Positions 54,463 through 63,208 of a stretch of 64,000 bases of DNA are shown in pieces; the stretch's first letter is position 1; each line of letters opens with the position of its first letter. This DNA is from Flavobacteriales bacterium. GTDB taxonomy: Bacteria; Bacteroidota; Bacteroidia; Flavobacteriales_E; Vicingaceae. A program made the position numbers and the translations under genes. Under the pieces are notes generated by a model, which ran no database searches, was not told where the DNA came from, and saw nothing but the letters and a program-made list of their open reading frames with translations. Location of the stretch: NCBI GenBank assembly GCA_020635825.1, contig JACJZA010000007.1, positions 62,001-126,000 of the forward strand, read 5' to 3'.

Positions 54463-55653
54463 TTACTTTTTTAATTCATTGATTGCCAGCCAAGACATTA
54501 AACCAATACTTGTTTCTAAGGCATCTTCATCAATATTAAAAGTAGATGTATGTAAACCTGAATTTATTAGCTTATTTTCATTTTTTATTCCTAGTCGATA
54601 AAAGCAGCCAGGTAAAATATGTGAGTAATAAGCAAAATCTTCTGCAGTCATTCTCAAATCTAAATCCACTACGCTATCCGCTCCTAAATATTCAATCGCA
54701 GCATTTTTTGATCTTTCAGTTAAATTTTCATTATTTACTAAAAATGGATAACCTTTTTTTATTTCAAAATCACAACTTCCTCCCATTCCTTCGGCTATAT
54801 TCTCTGCCATTCTTTTCATTTTAACATGAGCTTCTTCACGCCATTCTTCATTCATAGTTCTAAATGTCCCCTCTAGTTTCACTTCATCAGGAATAATATT
54901 AGTAGCACCATTTCCAACAATCTTTCCAAAAGAAAGCACCGAAGGGATAGTTGGATGAGCTGCTCTACTCACTATTTGTTGTAATGCTACAATAATATGA
55001 GAAGTGATTAAAACAGGATCTATATTTAATTGCGGTAATGCCGCATGCCCTCCTTTTCCTTTTACAGTCACATATATCTCGTCTGCTGAAGCCATATACA
55101 TCCCTGATTTAAAACCAACTTTCCCTGCTTCTAATTGTGGATAAACATGTTGACCAATGATTCCAGATGGTTTAGGATTTTCCAAACCACCTTCTTTGAT
55201 GATTAACGAGGCTCCTCCTGGTATTTTTTCTTCGCCAGGTTGAAAAATCAATTTGACCGTTCCCTCCCATTCATTTTTTAACTCATTCAATATTCTAGCA
55301 ACCCCTAACAATGAAGAAGTATGAACATCATGACCACAAGCATGCATCACACCATCATTCATAGATTTATAATCAACTTTATTTGTTTCTAATATTGGTA
55401 ATGCATCAATATCTGCACGTAAAGCAATTACTTTTTTAGATGGATTTTTTCCCTCTATTAATGCAATAATACCTGTTTTTACTATTCGTTGCCGATTGGT
55501 AATTCCGTATTCTTTTAGCTTAATCTCGATAAAATCAGCTGTATTGTATTCCTCAAAAGATAACTCTGGATGTTGATGTAAATGACGACGTATAGCAATT
55601 ACTTCAGATTTATAATCTGCTGCTTTTTGTTTTATGATTTTAATCAAATCCAT
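54463..55653 (-). CDS. M20-family amidohydrolase
   Basis: A 396-residue metal-dependent hydrolase of the IAA-amino-acid/N-acyl-amino-acid amidohydrolase group. Metal-site motifs: IALRADIDALPI near 76-87, HACGHDVHTSSLLGVA near 109-124, FQPGEE near 141, and FYRLGIKN near 368. The dimerisation domain lies about 185-295. The natural substrate may be an N-acyl amino acid or amide. It starts in the stop codon of the preceding gene (TAATG), so translation is coupled to the beta-barrel protein gene upstream. Confidence 0.93.
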   Translation of the reverse strand: MDLIKIIKQKAADYKSEVIAIRRHLHQHPELSFEEYNTADFIEIKLKEYGITNRQRIVKTGIIALIEGKNPSKKVIALRADIDALPILETNKVDYKSMNDGVMHACGHDVHTSSLLGVARILNELKNEWEGTVKLIFQPGEEKIPGGASLIIKEGGLENPKPSGIIGQHVYPQLEAGKVGFKSGMYMASADEIYVTVKGKGGHAALPQLNIDPVLITSHIIVALQQIVSRAAHPTIPSVLSFGKIVGNGATNIIPDEVKLEGTFRTMNEEWREEAHVKMKRMAENIAEGMGGSCDFEIKKGYPFLVNNENLTERSKNAAIEYLGADSVVDLDLRMTAEDFAYYSHILPGCFYRLGIKNENKLINSGLHTSTFNIDEDALETSIGLMSWLAINELKK

Positions 55654-58600
55654 TAAATATCTAAATTAAGTGATAAATAGAAAACAGGCTTATCTTTTCT
55701 CACACCATTTTCAACCCCCCAAGCCCAATCTGCTCTTAAAAAATAACCCAATACAGTACTTCTAACCCCAAACCCATAACCACCAACTATTGGGTATTGA
55801 TCTTTATAAACAGTAATATAAAGTGGTCCATCAACAATAATATCTTTGGCTACCCTATTTTCCTTACTGAATGGGTCCCAACCCTCCCATGCAGAACCAA
55901 CATCTCCAAATCCAATTAACTGAAAGTTTTTGATGAAGTTTGAACGAATTGGTCGTCTGATTAAATAAGTAAACACAGGTAATCTAACTTCACTATTTAT
56001 AACTGCAAAATTACTTCCTCTTCTCACATTTTGAGGGAAACCTCTAAGGTTAGAAGCTAAAGCCTGGTACCTATAGTTAATATTGGGGTTAATATCTTCT
56101 TGATTGATAAAACGAGGTGCACTACTTGCTTGGTCAAACCAATTATCAACACTCCCTAAATAATAGATTAACTTTTCCTTTCCAAAAGAAGAGCTGGCTG
56201 CTAATCTGTTTACCCAAATCAATTCTCTACTAATTTTGAATGAATGTCTAAAATCAAAACCAACTACTTGCATATTCCCATTATCACCATCATTATCATC
56301 TAATGCTTCCTGATAATATTCAGCAAACAGCTTAAATTTAGTTCCATAGTATATATTGAGCATTTTAGGTAATGAGTTATCAAAAACATAGGCCATTTTC
56401 AATACTCCTCTATATTCATTAAAATTAGGAGCAGTAAGTGAAAACCTGTCTATAGATTTTACTACAATTCTGTCATTTCTAATTCCAGTAGAAATCTGAA
56501 AATTTGCTACCTCACTAAATGGGTATTTCAAAGAGTATTTAGCCATATTGGTAGTTACACCATATACATCAAATCCATCTGTTGCATCAGATGAAGTTCT
56601 TAAAAGAGTATACTCCTTATCTACCCTATTTACCAAATTTTGATAAGTCATAAAATATTCTCTTGAACCAGAAGACATTCTAATTCCACCAAAAAGTTTA
56701 TAATCTTCTAATAAATCAATTATTCCTACTTTCATCACTCCACCTATATCAGGACCAGTAAATGGACCGCCTGTAAACATTTGATATTCTTGATTTACAA
56801 AAGAGTTGGTTAGTTTTAAAGAAGAATTATCATTAAAGAATGATAAGTTATAATTACGTTGGTTTGGCAATTTAAATTCAGCTAACAGAGAGTCTTTTTT
56901 TTGCTCTTTTGGTTTCCCAATTACCACTGTGTTTTTTTGAACTTTTTGTTTTTCTTTTTCAAAGACATACTTATCAATATTTACTTCTGGAAGCACACTA
57001 TCTTTATGAACACTAATGGTTTTTAACTCAATCTTAGGGCGATTAAATGTATTTACTTTAATCATGTTTGTATCTACTTGAGTTTGGATATTATTTTCAT
57101 TGGTAGCTAATGTATCATTGATGTTTTTATAGAGCAAATGATATTTATAATCTTCCACCAAAATTTCAGTTACCTTTCCACTAGTGTCAATCGTATGTTC
57201 GTTAATACCCCTTACATTTGATTTCGCTGTTGTTTCTGTTTCGTAATAACGATGATAATGAACTGCAGTATCAATGTGAGTAATAAAACTGTCTTTAACA
57301 GCTGAGTATCGCTCATAAACACTATTTTTTTCACCTAAGTAATATAAAGCTGTATCCAACCCAAATGGTTGAATTTCTGAAGACTGAGAAGTTTCCGTTA
57401 CTCTCGTAAGTTCATTATTATCCCTATCTAAAATCCATATATCTAATTGATGATTAAACAATTCCTCATCACTTGGTTGGTAGGTTAATGAATCATTTAA
57501 TCGATTAGAAGAAAAAACTATTTGATTAGAATTTTTAATAAATTTTGGATTCAAATCTTCAAACTTATCGTTGGTTAATTGCTTTTGCGAATTGGCGCCA
57601 ATGTTATATATGTATAAGTCGGTTTGCCCTTTTGCCAATGCCGAAAAAACCATTTCTTTTCCATCTGATGAATATGAAAAATCAAGCACTTTTTCTAAAT
57701 TAAACAAAGGTTTTTCTTGGATACCTCCAGTATTTATATCAAAATAATGCATCAACAACAACCCTTTTTCTTCGGTTACAAAAGCCAATACTTCACTTGA
57801 AGGATGCCAAGCTAGCACAGGATATGATTTATCATTAATTCGGTTGAGCTTAAATTCACGTTTATAGATTTTATAGCTTTTGTCGTTTGATGGATAATAA
57901 ATATACAATTTGTATTGCCCCAACTGATCAGTTATATAAGCAAAAGCTTGTCCATCAGGACTTGCTTTAAACTGTCTGTATTCTCTTTTTTTCTTAATTT
58001 TTAATTGTTCAAACTTTTGGTATTGCTCAGGATTGAATTTCAACCCTTCAAATTCTTGTTGATAATATTCTAACCACTCTTTTCTTAACGTTTTCATATT
58101 TACACCCAATACATATAAAAATCCTCTATCTACACTTTGAGTAATTCTAGTCATGTAAAGAATGTTAGGAATGACTGTTTCACCATACACATCGGCAATG
58201 TAAGACCACAAAGAACGACCGGCAACTATAGCTTGTTGGTCTGTTAATCGGTTGAATTTTTTGTATTTCCCTGAACTGATTCCATCTCTCACCTCGTTTT
58301 CAATTTCAGGACTCCAATCCTCTGATACATACGAAGTTAAACCTTTTGTGTACCACTCAGGCAAGGTTAATAAACTTGAATTTTTAAGTACTTGAGCCCA
58401 ACTAGCTCCATACACTTGTTGATTAATCAAAACTTGAGCTATACCCTCTTTTATTTGTCTGTCAAAATCTTCGTGAGTTCCATTAAAATAAATAAACACC
58501 TTAGAGCCCATTATTTGAGTAACTCCGGCTATTTCTCCGTTTTCTAAATCTAAACCAATGTTACTTTGCTTAAAATCTGATTGTTTATTGTAAATAATGA

Positions 58601-58847
58601 ACTGAATATTTTCGCGAAGATCAAAATCAAATAATTCTTCTTGCTCCACAATATACTTTTGAGCAGCCTTAGCAGTGTAAACAGCTAACTCTTTTCCTCC
58701 TGTATAAAAATAGGTTTCGTATTTACCAAAACGATAAAATTTCCATTCAAAACTTTTAAACTGAACTCTGTTTTTACCAAAACCCACATTAGTTCCATTG
58801 TAAAACTGAGCATTACCAAAATTAGTCAGTAATAAGAACAATAGCAC
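55653..58847 (-). CDS. Large outer-membrane protein: degenerate peptidase-MA-like, propeller and beta-barrel parts
   Basis: A 1064-residue protein with a short signal peptide (LLFLLLTNFGNAQ). The N-terminal part (about 20-275) resembles peptidase-MA gluzincins, e.g. LLTLPEWYTKGLTSYVSEDW, but the helix where the HExxH zinc site would sit reads KEGIAQVLINQ, so it is probably inactive. Residues about 300-500 are WD40/TolB-like propeller repeats (FKASPDGQAFAYITDQ, DFSYSSDGKEMVFS, NSNQIVFSSNR). The last 350 residues form beta strands of a surface-antigen/D15-type barrel, ending VFYLSLNLDI. It likely sits in the outer membrane. Its role is unknown. Confidence 0.85.
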   Translation of the reverse strand: MLLFLLLTNFGNAQFYNGTNVGFGKNRVQFKSFEWKFYRFGKYETYFYTGGKELAVYTAKAAQKYIVEQEELFDFDLRENIQFIIYNKQSDFKQSNIGLDLENGEIAGVTQIMGSKVFIYFNGTHEDFDRQIKEGIAQVLINQQVYGASWAQVLKNSSLLTLPEWYTKGLTSYVSEDWSPEIENEVRDGISSGKYKKFNRLTDQQAIVAGRSLWSYIADVYGETVIPNILYMTRITQSVDRGFLYVLGVNMKTLRKEWLEYYQQEFEGLKFNPEQYQKFEQLKIKKKREYRQFKASPDGQAFAYITDQLGQYKLYIYYPSNDKSYKIYKREFKLNRINDKSYPVLAWHPSSEVLAFVTEEKGLLLMHYFDINTGGIQEKPLFNLEKVLDFSYSSDGKEMVFSALAKGQTDLYIYNIGANSQKQLTNDKFEDLNPKFIKNSNQIVFSSNRLNDSLTYQPSDEELFNHQLDIWILDRDNNELTRVTETSQSSEIQPFGLDTALYYLGEKNSVYERYSAVKDSFITHIDTAVHYHRYYETETTAKSNVRGINEHTIDTSGKVTEILVEDYKYHLLYKNINDTLATNENNIQTQVDTNMIKVNTFNRPKIELKTISVHKDSVLPEVNIDKYVFEKEKQKVQKNTVVIGKPKEQKKDSLLAEFKLPNQRNYNLSFFNDNSSLKLTNSFVNQEYQMFTGGPFTGPDIGGVMKVGIIDLLEDYKLFGGIRMSSGSREYFMTYQNLVNRVDKEYTLLRTSSDATDGFDVYGVTTNMAKYSLKYPFSEVANFQISTGIRNDRIVVKSIDRFSLTAPNFNEYRGVLKMAYVFDNSLPKMLNIYYGTKFKLFAEYYQEALDDNDGDNGNMQVVGFDFRHSFKISRELIWVNRLAASSSFGKEKLIYYLGSVDNWFDQASSAPRFINQEDINPNINYRYQALASNLRGFPQNVRRGSNFAVINSEVRLPVFTYLIRRPIRSNFIKNFQLIGFGDVGSAWEGWDPFSKENRVAKDIIVDGPLYITVYKDQYPIVGGYGFGVRSTVLGYFLRADWAWGVENGVRKDKPVFYLSLNLDI

Positions 58848-58997
58848 TACAAAAATCTTAATATGTGTTTGAATCTGTTTTATTTTATCAACTTTAATTA
58901 GAAAAGTAAAAATAAAGATTTTATGGGTATTTCCCTTTTCATTTTTGTTTAATTAAAGGATGATTAATATTACTTTTACTCAAAATTTGGAACCAAT

Positions 58998-59636
58998 ATG
59001 ATTACAGTTGATTATTTTGCATTTAACGGATTTCAGGAAAACACCTATATTTTACATGATGAAACCAAAGAATGTGTAATTATTGATCCAGGATGTTATT
59101 CGAACACCGAACAACAAGAACTTGTTAACTTTATTGAAAGCAAAGGGTTAAAGCCAGTTAAATTATTAAATACACACTGTCATATCGACCACATTTTAGG
59201 AAATAATTTTGTAGCTAAAACCTATAATTTAGGCTTGGAAATACACGAAAAAGACTTAGCTACACTTCATGCTACTACTGAATACGGACATTTATATGGT
59301 TTTACGGTAGATAAATCGCCTGAGCCTACTAAATTTTTAAACGAAAGTGATGTAGTTAAATTTGGTAATAGTCAATTGGATGTTTTATTTGTTCCCGGAC
59401 ACGCTCCTGGTCATATTGTTTTTGTTTGTCACGAACAAAAATTTGTAATAAATGGTGACGTATTATTTTATGGAAGTATCGGCAGGACTGATTTACCCGG
59501 AGGTGATCACCAAACTTTAATCAACAGCATTAAAACTAAAATGTTTGATTTAGGTGATGATTACAAAGTTTACACTGGGCACGGTCCAGCAACCAGTATT
59601 GGTTTTGAGAAAATGAACAATCCATTTTTAACTTAA
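58998..59636 (+). CDS. MBL-fold metallo-hydrolase (glyoxalase II-like)
   Basis: A 212-residue metallo-beta-lactamase-fold hydrolase. The binuclear site is complete: THCHIDHILGN near 58-68, GHAPGHIVF near 136, NGDVLFYGSIGRTDLPGGD near 155-173 with the bridging Asp, and the last His in YTGHGPATSIG near 200. The short form lacks the glutathione-binding C-terminal domain, so the substrate may be another thioester. Divergent from the barrel gene across a 150-base AT-rich region with no clear box. Confidence 0.92.
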   Translation: MITVDYFAFNGFQENTYILHDETKECVIIDPGCYSNTEQQELVNFIESKGLKPVKLLNTHCHIDHILGNNFVAKTYNLGLEIHEKDLATLHATTEYGHLYGFTVDKSPEPTKFLNESDVVKFGNSQLDVLFVPGHAPGHIVFVCHEQKFVINGDVLFYGSIGRTDLPGGDHQTLINSIKTKMFDLGDDYKVYTGHGPATSIGFEKMNNPFLT

Positions 59637-59650
59637 ATCATCAAGAGCTT

Positions 59651-60118
59651 TTAATATTTTTCTGACTCATAATAATCAGTTTCAGAATTATAGATTATTT
59701 TACCAGCAAACTCCAACTCTCTTTCATCAATACCTTGGTCAAGATTTATTTCAACTGGAATCTCATACGAGGATGTAAGTATTGATTTCTTATGCTTCAC
59801 TTCTACTGAAATCATTTTGCTTTTATAACCCATTTTAGAAAAAATGACCTTGTACATACCAGGGTCTAAATTAACTTCAAAGGCTCCATTTTGTATGGTA
59901 TAAAAAGATAACACTTCTTTAGTATATTCTGAATAAACCAAAATCTTACACGGAAAATCCTGTTCTGGATTAAAGGGAATTAAAGCATCTGTAATAGTAC
60001 CAGATATTTTTAGACTCCTCTCTTTATTTCTAGATATATCTTGGTCGCCATAGACAAACTGTCCATAAACTTGACAACAAAAAAAAGTAATTACAGCAAC
60101 TAAAATCAATCTTTTCAT
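59651..60118 (-). CDS. Secreted carboxypeptidase-regulatory-like protein, tandem copy 2
   Basis: A 155-residue protein with signal peptide (LILVAVITFFCCQVYGQ) and a beta-sandwich domain in which MYKVIFSKMGYKSKMISVEV is the conserved core. The frame is open from ATG 60130, but a GGAGGAG element at 60121-60127 lies just before ATG 60118. Such a strong Shine-Dalgarno site is rare in Bacteroidota and favours the shorter start (MKRLILV). It is a paralogue of the gene upstream. Function unknown. Confidence 0.75.
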   Translation of the reverse strand: MKRLILVAVITFFCCQVYGQFVYGDQDISRNKERSLKISGTITDALIPFNPEQDFPCKILVYSEYTKEVLSFYTIQNGAFEVNLDPGMYKVIFSKMGYKSKMISVEVKHKKSILTSSYEIPVEINLDQGIDERELEFAGKIIYNSETDYYESEKY

Positions 60119-60130
60119 ATCTCCTCCCAT

Positions 60131-60580
60131 CTATAATTTAACAAAATGATACCAATCTTCTTCTTTATTGTAAAATATCTTACCAGAAGGTTTTATCTCT
60201 CTTTTATCTTTCCCTGGAACAAGGTCTATTCCCATACGAATTTCATAAAATCCAAACGTGGGGTGTTTCTTGTCTACTACTTCCACCAACAACATTTTGC
60301 TCTTGTAACCCAGTTTTGAAAACACCAACTTATAAGTACCAGAGTCTAAATGCATCCCCCATGCTCCATTTGGTTCACTAAAATAATATAATACTTTCTT
60401 ATCATTTTCAGAAAAAACAAATATCTGAGAGGACATATCATTCTCATAAGAATCTGGATTAAGAGAATCTATTACATTTCCAACAATCATAATGTTCCTA
60501 GGTATAGTCCTATCTACATTTTGCTGAGCGTATATATTACTACAAAAAAGAATAATTATTATGAGTGTTAGTTGCTTCAT
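60131..60580 (-). CDS. Secreted carboxypeptidase-regulatory-like protein, tandem copy 1
   Basis: A 149-residue protein with signal peptide (LTLIIIILFCSNIYAQ). The core TYKLVFSKLGYKSKMLLVEV is nearly identical to the downstream copy, and both share the plan VGNVIDSLNP, IFVFSENDKKVL, MGIDLVPGKDKRE and GKIFYN. The two genes are a tandem duplication 12 bases apart and probably form an operon. Function is unknown. The Ig-like domain suggests a periplasmic or surface role. Confidence 0.75.
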   Translation of the reverse strand: MKQLTLIIIILFCSNIYAQQNVDRTIPRNIMIVGNVIDSLNPDSYENDMSSQIFVFSENDKKVLYYFSEPNGAWGMHLDSGTYKLVFSKLGYKSKMLLVEVVDKKHPTFGFYEIRMGIDLVPGKDKREIKPSGKIFYNKEEDWYHFVKL

Positions 60581-60653
60581 TTATAAGTTCAGTAATTATT
60601 AATGAAGATAAGTAAAATTTATTATTTTAGTAAATAATTATCTAAATATCACA

Positions 60654-61187
60654 TTGAAAGAAGTTGACAAAATAAGAGAGCAGTCTTACCAACCAACCAA
60701 AGATAAAAGCAAAGGAGCTATAGCTCTTACAATTTTTGCGATGTTTATTGGTTTTGGACTTATTATTGGCTTTTACGATTTTACTTTTGTCACTTTTTTT
60801 GGAATTACTAAGGTATTTTTAGGGTTTACTGTGGTTGGTTTTTTAGTTCCTTTAAAATTTTACCAACGTTGGTTTCATTTTATAAAATATGAGGTGATTA
60901 TTTTTAATGTAATTGGTGTTGGCCCCTTATTTTCAGGTTTATTTTTTGTCTTAAACTTTTTATTTAGTCATTCTCCTCAAGTATATGATTTTGAAATTGT
61001 TAGCAGACAAAATATTAATGGAAAAATTGTGTTTCAGATTAGTGATGAAAAACCATTGTTACCTGAAAAAGCCTATCAGTTTGCTAGTTTAGACTGGGAG
61101 GAAATGATGGGAAAAAGAACCCTTGAAATTACCGTAGAAAAAGGTGCTTTTGGTTTTGAGGTGATTAAAGAGAGAAAGTTTAAATAG
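60654..61187 (+). CDS. Three-helix membrane protein of unknown function
   Basis: A 177-residue protein from a TTG start at 60654 (no earlier or nearby ATG in frame). A polar N-terminus is followed by helices near 25-42, 45-65 and 83-108, then a soluble C-terminal part of about 65 residues (YDFEIVSRQNINGKIVFQIS). I do not recognise the family. The 3' end overlaps the convergent recX by 8 bases. Confidence 0.65.
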   Translation: MKEVDKIREQSYQPTKDKSKGAIALTIFAMFIGFGLIIGFYDFTFVTFFGITKVFLGFTVVGFLVPLKFYQRWFHFIKYEVIIFNVIGVGPLFSGLFFVLNFLFSHSPQVYDFEIVSRQNINGKIVFQISDEKPLLPEKAYQFASLDWEEMMGKRTLEITVEKGAFGFEVIKERKFK

Positions 61188-61653
61188 TATTTAACTCTTT
61201 TACCACCAACTCCGACTCATATCCCTTAGAAATTAAATAACGATATAATTTATCTCTTAGTTTCAATTCGTCTTCTATTTTGGGCAATAGTTCTTTCTTT
61301 TTTTCTAATAAATGCTGTATGGTTTTATGGTAATTTTCTTCATCAATTTTAGCCAACTCCTCCTCTACTTTTTTACTTTTAATTTTCTTTTTTAAAAGCT
61401 CTGCTTTAATTTTTAATCTCCCCCATTTTTTAATGGAAAATTTTCCCCTTACAAAATCTTCTACATAGCGGTCTTCATTTAAAAAATCCTGTTCTAACAA
61501 CACATCCAGTAACTTATCCCATTCTTCTCGTTTTACTTTCCAGGCTAAAAACCTATTCTCAACATCTAAAATACATCGCTCCTGAAAACTACAATACCAC
61601 TTGGCTTTTTCTAAAGCTTTTTCGTAAGGCATATTTTTAATTTGAAAACTCAT
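61180..61653 (-). CDS. recX: RecX-family regulatory protein
   Basis: A 157-residue helical protein with the RecX three-helix repeats: CILDVENRFLAWKVKREEWDKLLDVLLEQDFLNEDRYVEDFV (second repeat, split here over the conserved Leu and Arg positions), KWGRLKIKAELLKKKI, and DKLYRYLISKGYESELV. RecX modulates RecA filaments. Length is in the usual range. RecA is not in the window. Confidence 0.88.
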   Translation of the reverse strand: MSFQIKNMPYEKALEKAKWYCSFQERCILDVENRFLAWKVKREEWDKLLDVLLEQDFLNEDRYVEDFVRGKFSIKKWGRLKIKAELLKKKIKSKKVEEELAKIDEENYHKTIQHLLEKKKELLPKIEDELKLRDKLYRYLISKGYESELVVKELNTI

Positions 61654-61698
61654 AAACTATTTGTTGTCATTTCAAGGAAATCAAATTTATTAAATACT

Positions 61699-61733
61699 GT
61701 CAGTTTGAGTGTCCCGAATTAATTTCGGGATGT
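61699..61733. repeat. REP-like intergenic palindrome
   Basis: GTCAGTTTGAGTG is followed by a palindrome (TCCCGAA at 61712-61718 paired with TTCGGGA at 61724-61730). It is GC-rich against an AT-rich background and fits dispersed intergenic repeats of Bacteroidota. It sits between recX and the MFS gene. Confidence 0.6.
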
Positions 61734-61771
61734 ATCGAAAACAAAGTATTTAAATCTTAAAATTCACAAAA

Positions 61772-61807
61772 GATTCCTCTATTCCACTTCGTTTCAATCG
61801 GAATGAC
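61772..61807. repeat. REP-like intergenic repeat
   Basis: On the minus strand this reads GTCATTCCGATTG, a GAAACGAAGTGGAATAGAG-like centre and GAATC at the end, the general plan of GTCATT...GAATC repeats in Bacteroidota. It is a second repeat family from the one near 7889 but begins with the same GTCATT. Confidence 0.6.
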
Positions 61808-61845
61808 ATTAATAATATTAATTTTAGCACTTCAAAAATAACCAA

Positions 61846-63123
61846 TTGAAAAACAAAAAAGCACTTACTTTATTGTTTACTGCAAATGCAGTTTCGGGTT
61901 TTGCTCAAGGCATTAGCATGCTGGCTATTCCTTGGTACTTTGCCGATGTTCTACATGAGAGCTCCACCTTTGGTATTATTTATTCCATTACCACTTTTGC
62001 CACCTTATTTTGGGGCTTATTTTCAGGTACTATTATCGATCGTTATCCTAGAAAAAATATCTTTTTAGGCTTATGTACAGCTGGTTTTATTATTCTTAGT
62101 ACTGTATCTTTAACTGGATTTTATTTTGGAGAAGTTCCTACTTTTTTAATTGCTTTAGTGTTTTGTGCCACCATTTTCAATTTCAATATGCACTACCCCA
62201 ACCTTTATGCATTTGGGCAAGAAATTACAGAAAAAGAAAATTATGGTAAAACCAATTCTTTAATTGAAATTATAGGCCAATCTACTAGTGTTGTTTCTGG
62301 AGCTTTTGCGGCATTATTGCTAACTGGTATTAATTATCAACTTCTTGAAAAAATTGGATTGAAAAACATAAATATAAACATTGAACCTTGGAAATTGCAC
62401 GAAATATTTTTACTAGATGCTGTTACATATGTTATTGCTTTTTCATTGATTTGGTTCATTAAATACACTCCTGTAAAACCAAAAGTAATTGATACAGGTA
62501 GTGTTCTTACAAGACTCAAACAAGGTGTTGGTTTCTTGAAAAAATATCCTTTATTGTTTTATTTCGGAACTGCTTCCTTTGCAATATTTGTAGTATTGCT
62601 AATTCATGTTCACCAGCTAATGCCTATTTACGTTAACAACCATTTAAAAGCAGAAGCAGGTATTTATGCCATTGCCGAAATGACTTATGCTTTTGGTGCA
62701 TTACTCGCAGGAATTGGTATCAGATGGCTCTTTAAAAAAACGAATTCTGTTAAGGCCATTATTATTTTAATGATTTGCAGTATTCTGGTTTTTGAGTTGT
62801 TGGTTGTTACCAAAAGTGCTTTTGTACTTTCTTTTGTTTGTTTTGTATTAGGAATATCTAATGCCGGGTCACGAATTTTAAGGATTACTTATTTATTTAA
62901 TCATATTCCTAATCACATTATTGGTAGAACAGGAAGTGTTTTTCAAGCATTAAATATTCTTTCCAGATTTACACTGATATCTATTTTTACCATTCCATTT
63001 TTTAATACCGATAACAATATCATTTGGGCTTATGTAGTTGGTGGAACTTTTATTTTAGCATCATTAATTCCGCTCGTTTTCTTTTATAAAAAACTGATTG
63101 ACTTTGAAATAAGTGAAGAATAA
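61846..63123 (+). CDS. MFS transporter (EntS/MFS_3-like)
   Basis: A 425-residue polytopic protein of about 12 helices. It opens LTLLFTANAVSGFAQGISMLAIP and has the loop-2/3 motif GTIIDRYPRKN near 60-70, as in MFS multidrug and siderophore exporters, and FVLGISNAGSRILR in the second half. The start is a TTG at 61846; there is no in-frame ATG nearby. Substrate unknown. It is followed after 85 bases by the paaZ-like gene on the same strand. Confidence 0.88.
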   Translation: MKNKKALTLLFTANAVSGFAQGISMLAIPWYFADVLHESSTFGIIYSITTFATLFWGLFSGTIIDRYPRKNIFLGLCTAGFIILSTVSLTGFYFGEVPTFLIALVFCATIFNFNMHYPNLYAFGQEITEKENYGKTNSLIEIIGQSTSVVSGAFAALLLTGINYQLLEKIGLKNININIEPWKLHEIFLLDAVTYVIAFSLIWFIKYTPVKPKVIDTGSVLTRLKQGVGFLKKYPLLFYFGTASFAIFVVLLIHVHQLMPIYVNNHLKAEAGIYAIAEMTYAFGALLAGIGIRWLFKKTNSVKAIIILMICSILVFELLVVTKSAFVLSFVCFVLGISNAGSRILRITYLFNHIPNHIIGRTGSVFQALNILSRFTLISIFTIPFFNTDNNIIWAYVVGGTFILASLIPLVFFYKKLIDFEISEE

Positions 63124-63208
63124 AACATTTCTCATTTTTAGACCAGATGTTTGCTTGTTAAATAAATGGCAAACTAGTAATTTAGAAAACTTAAAAAATC
63201 ATCATTAC

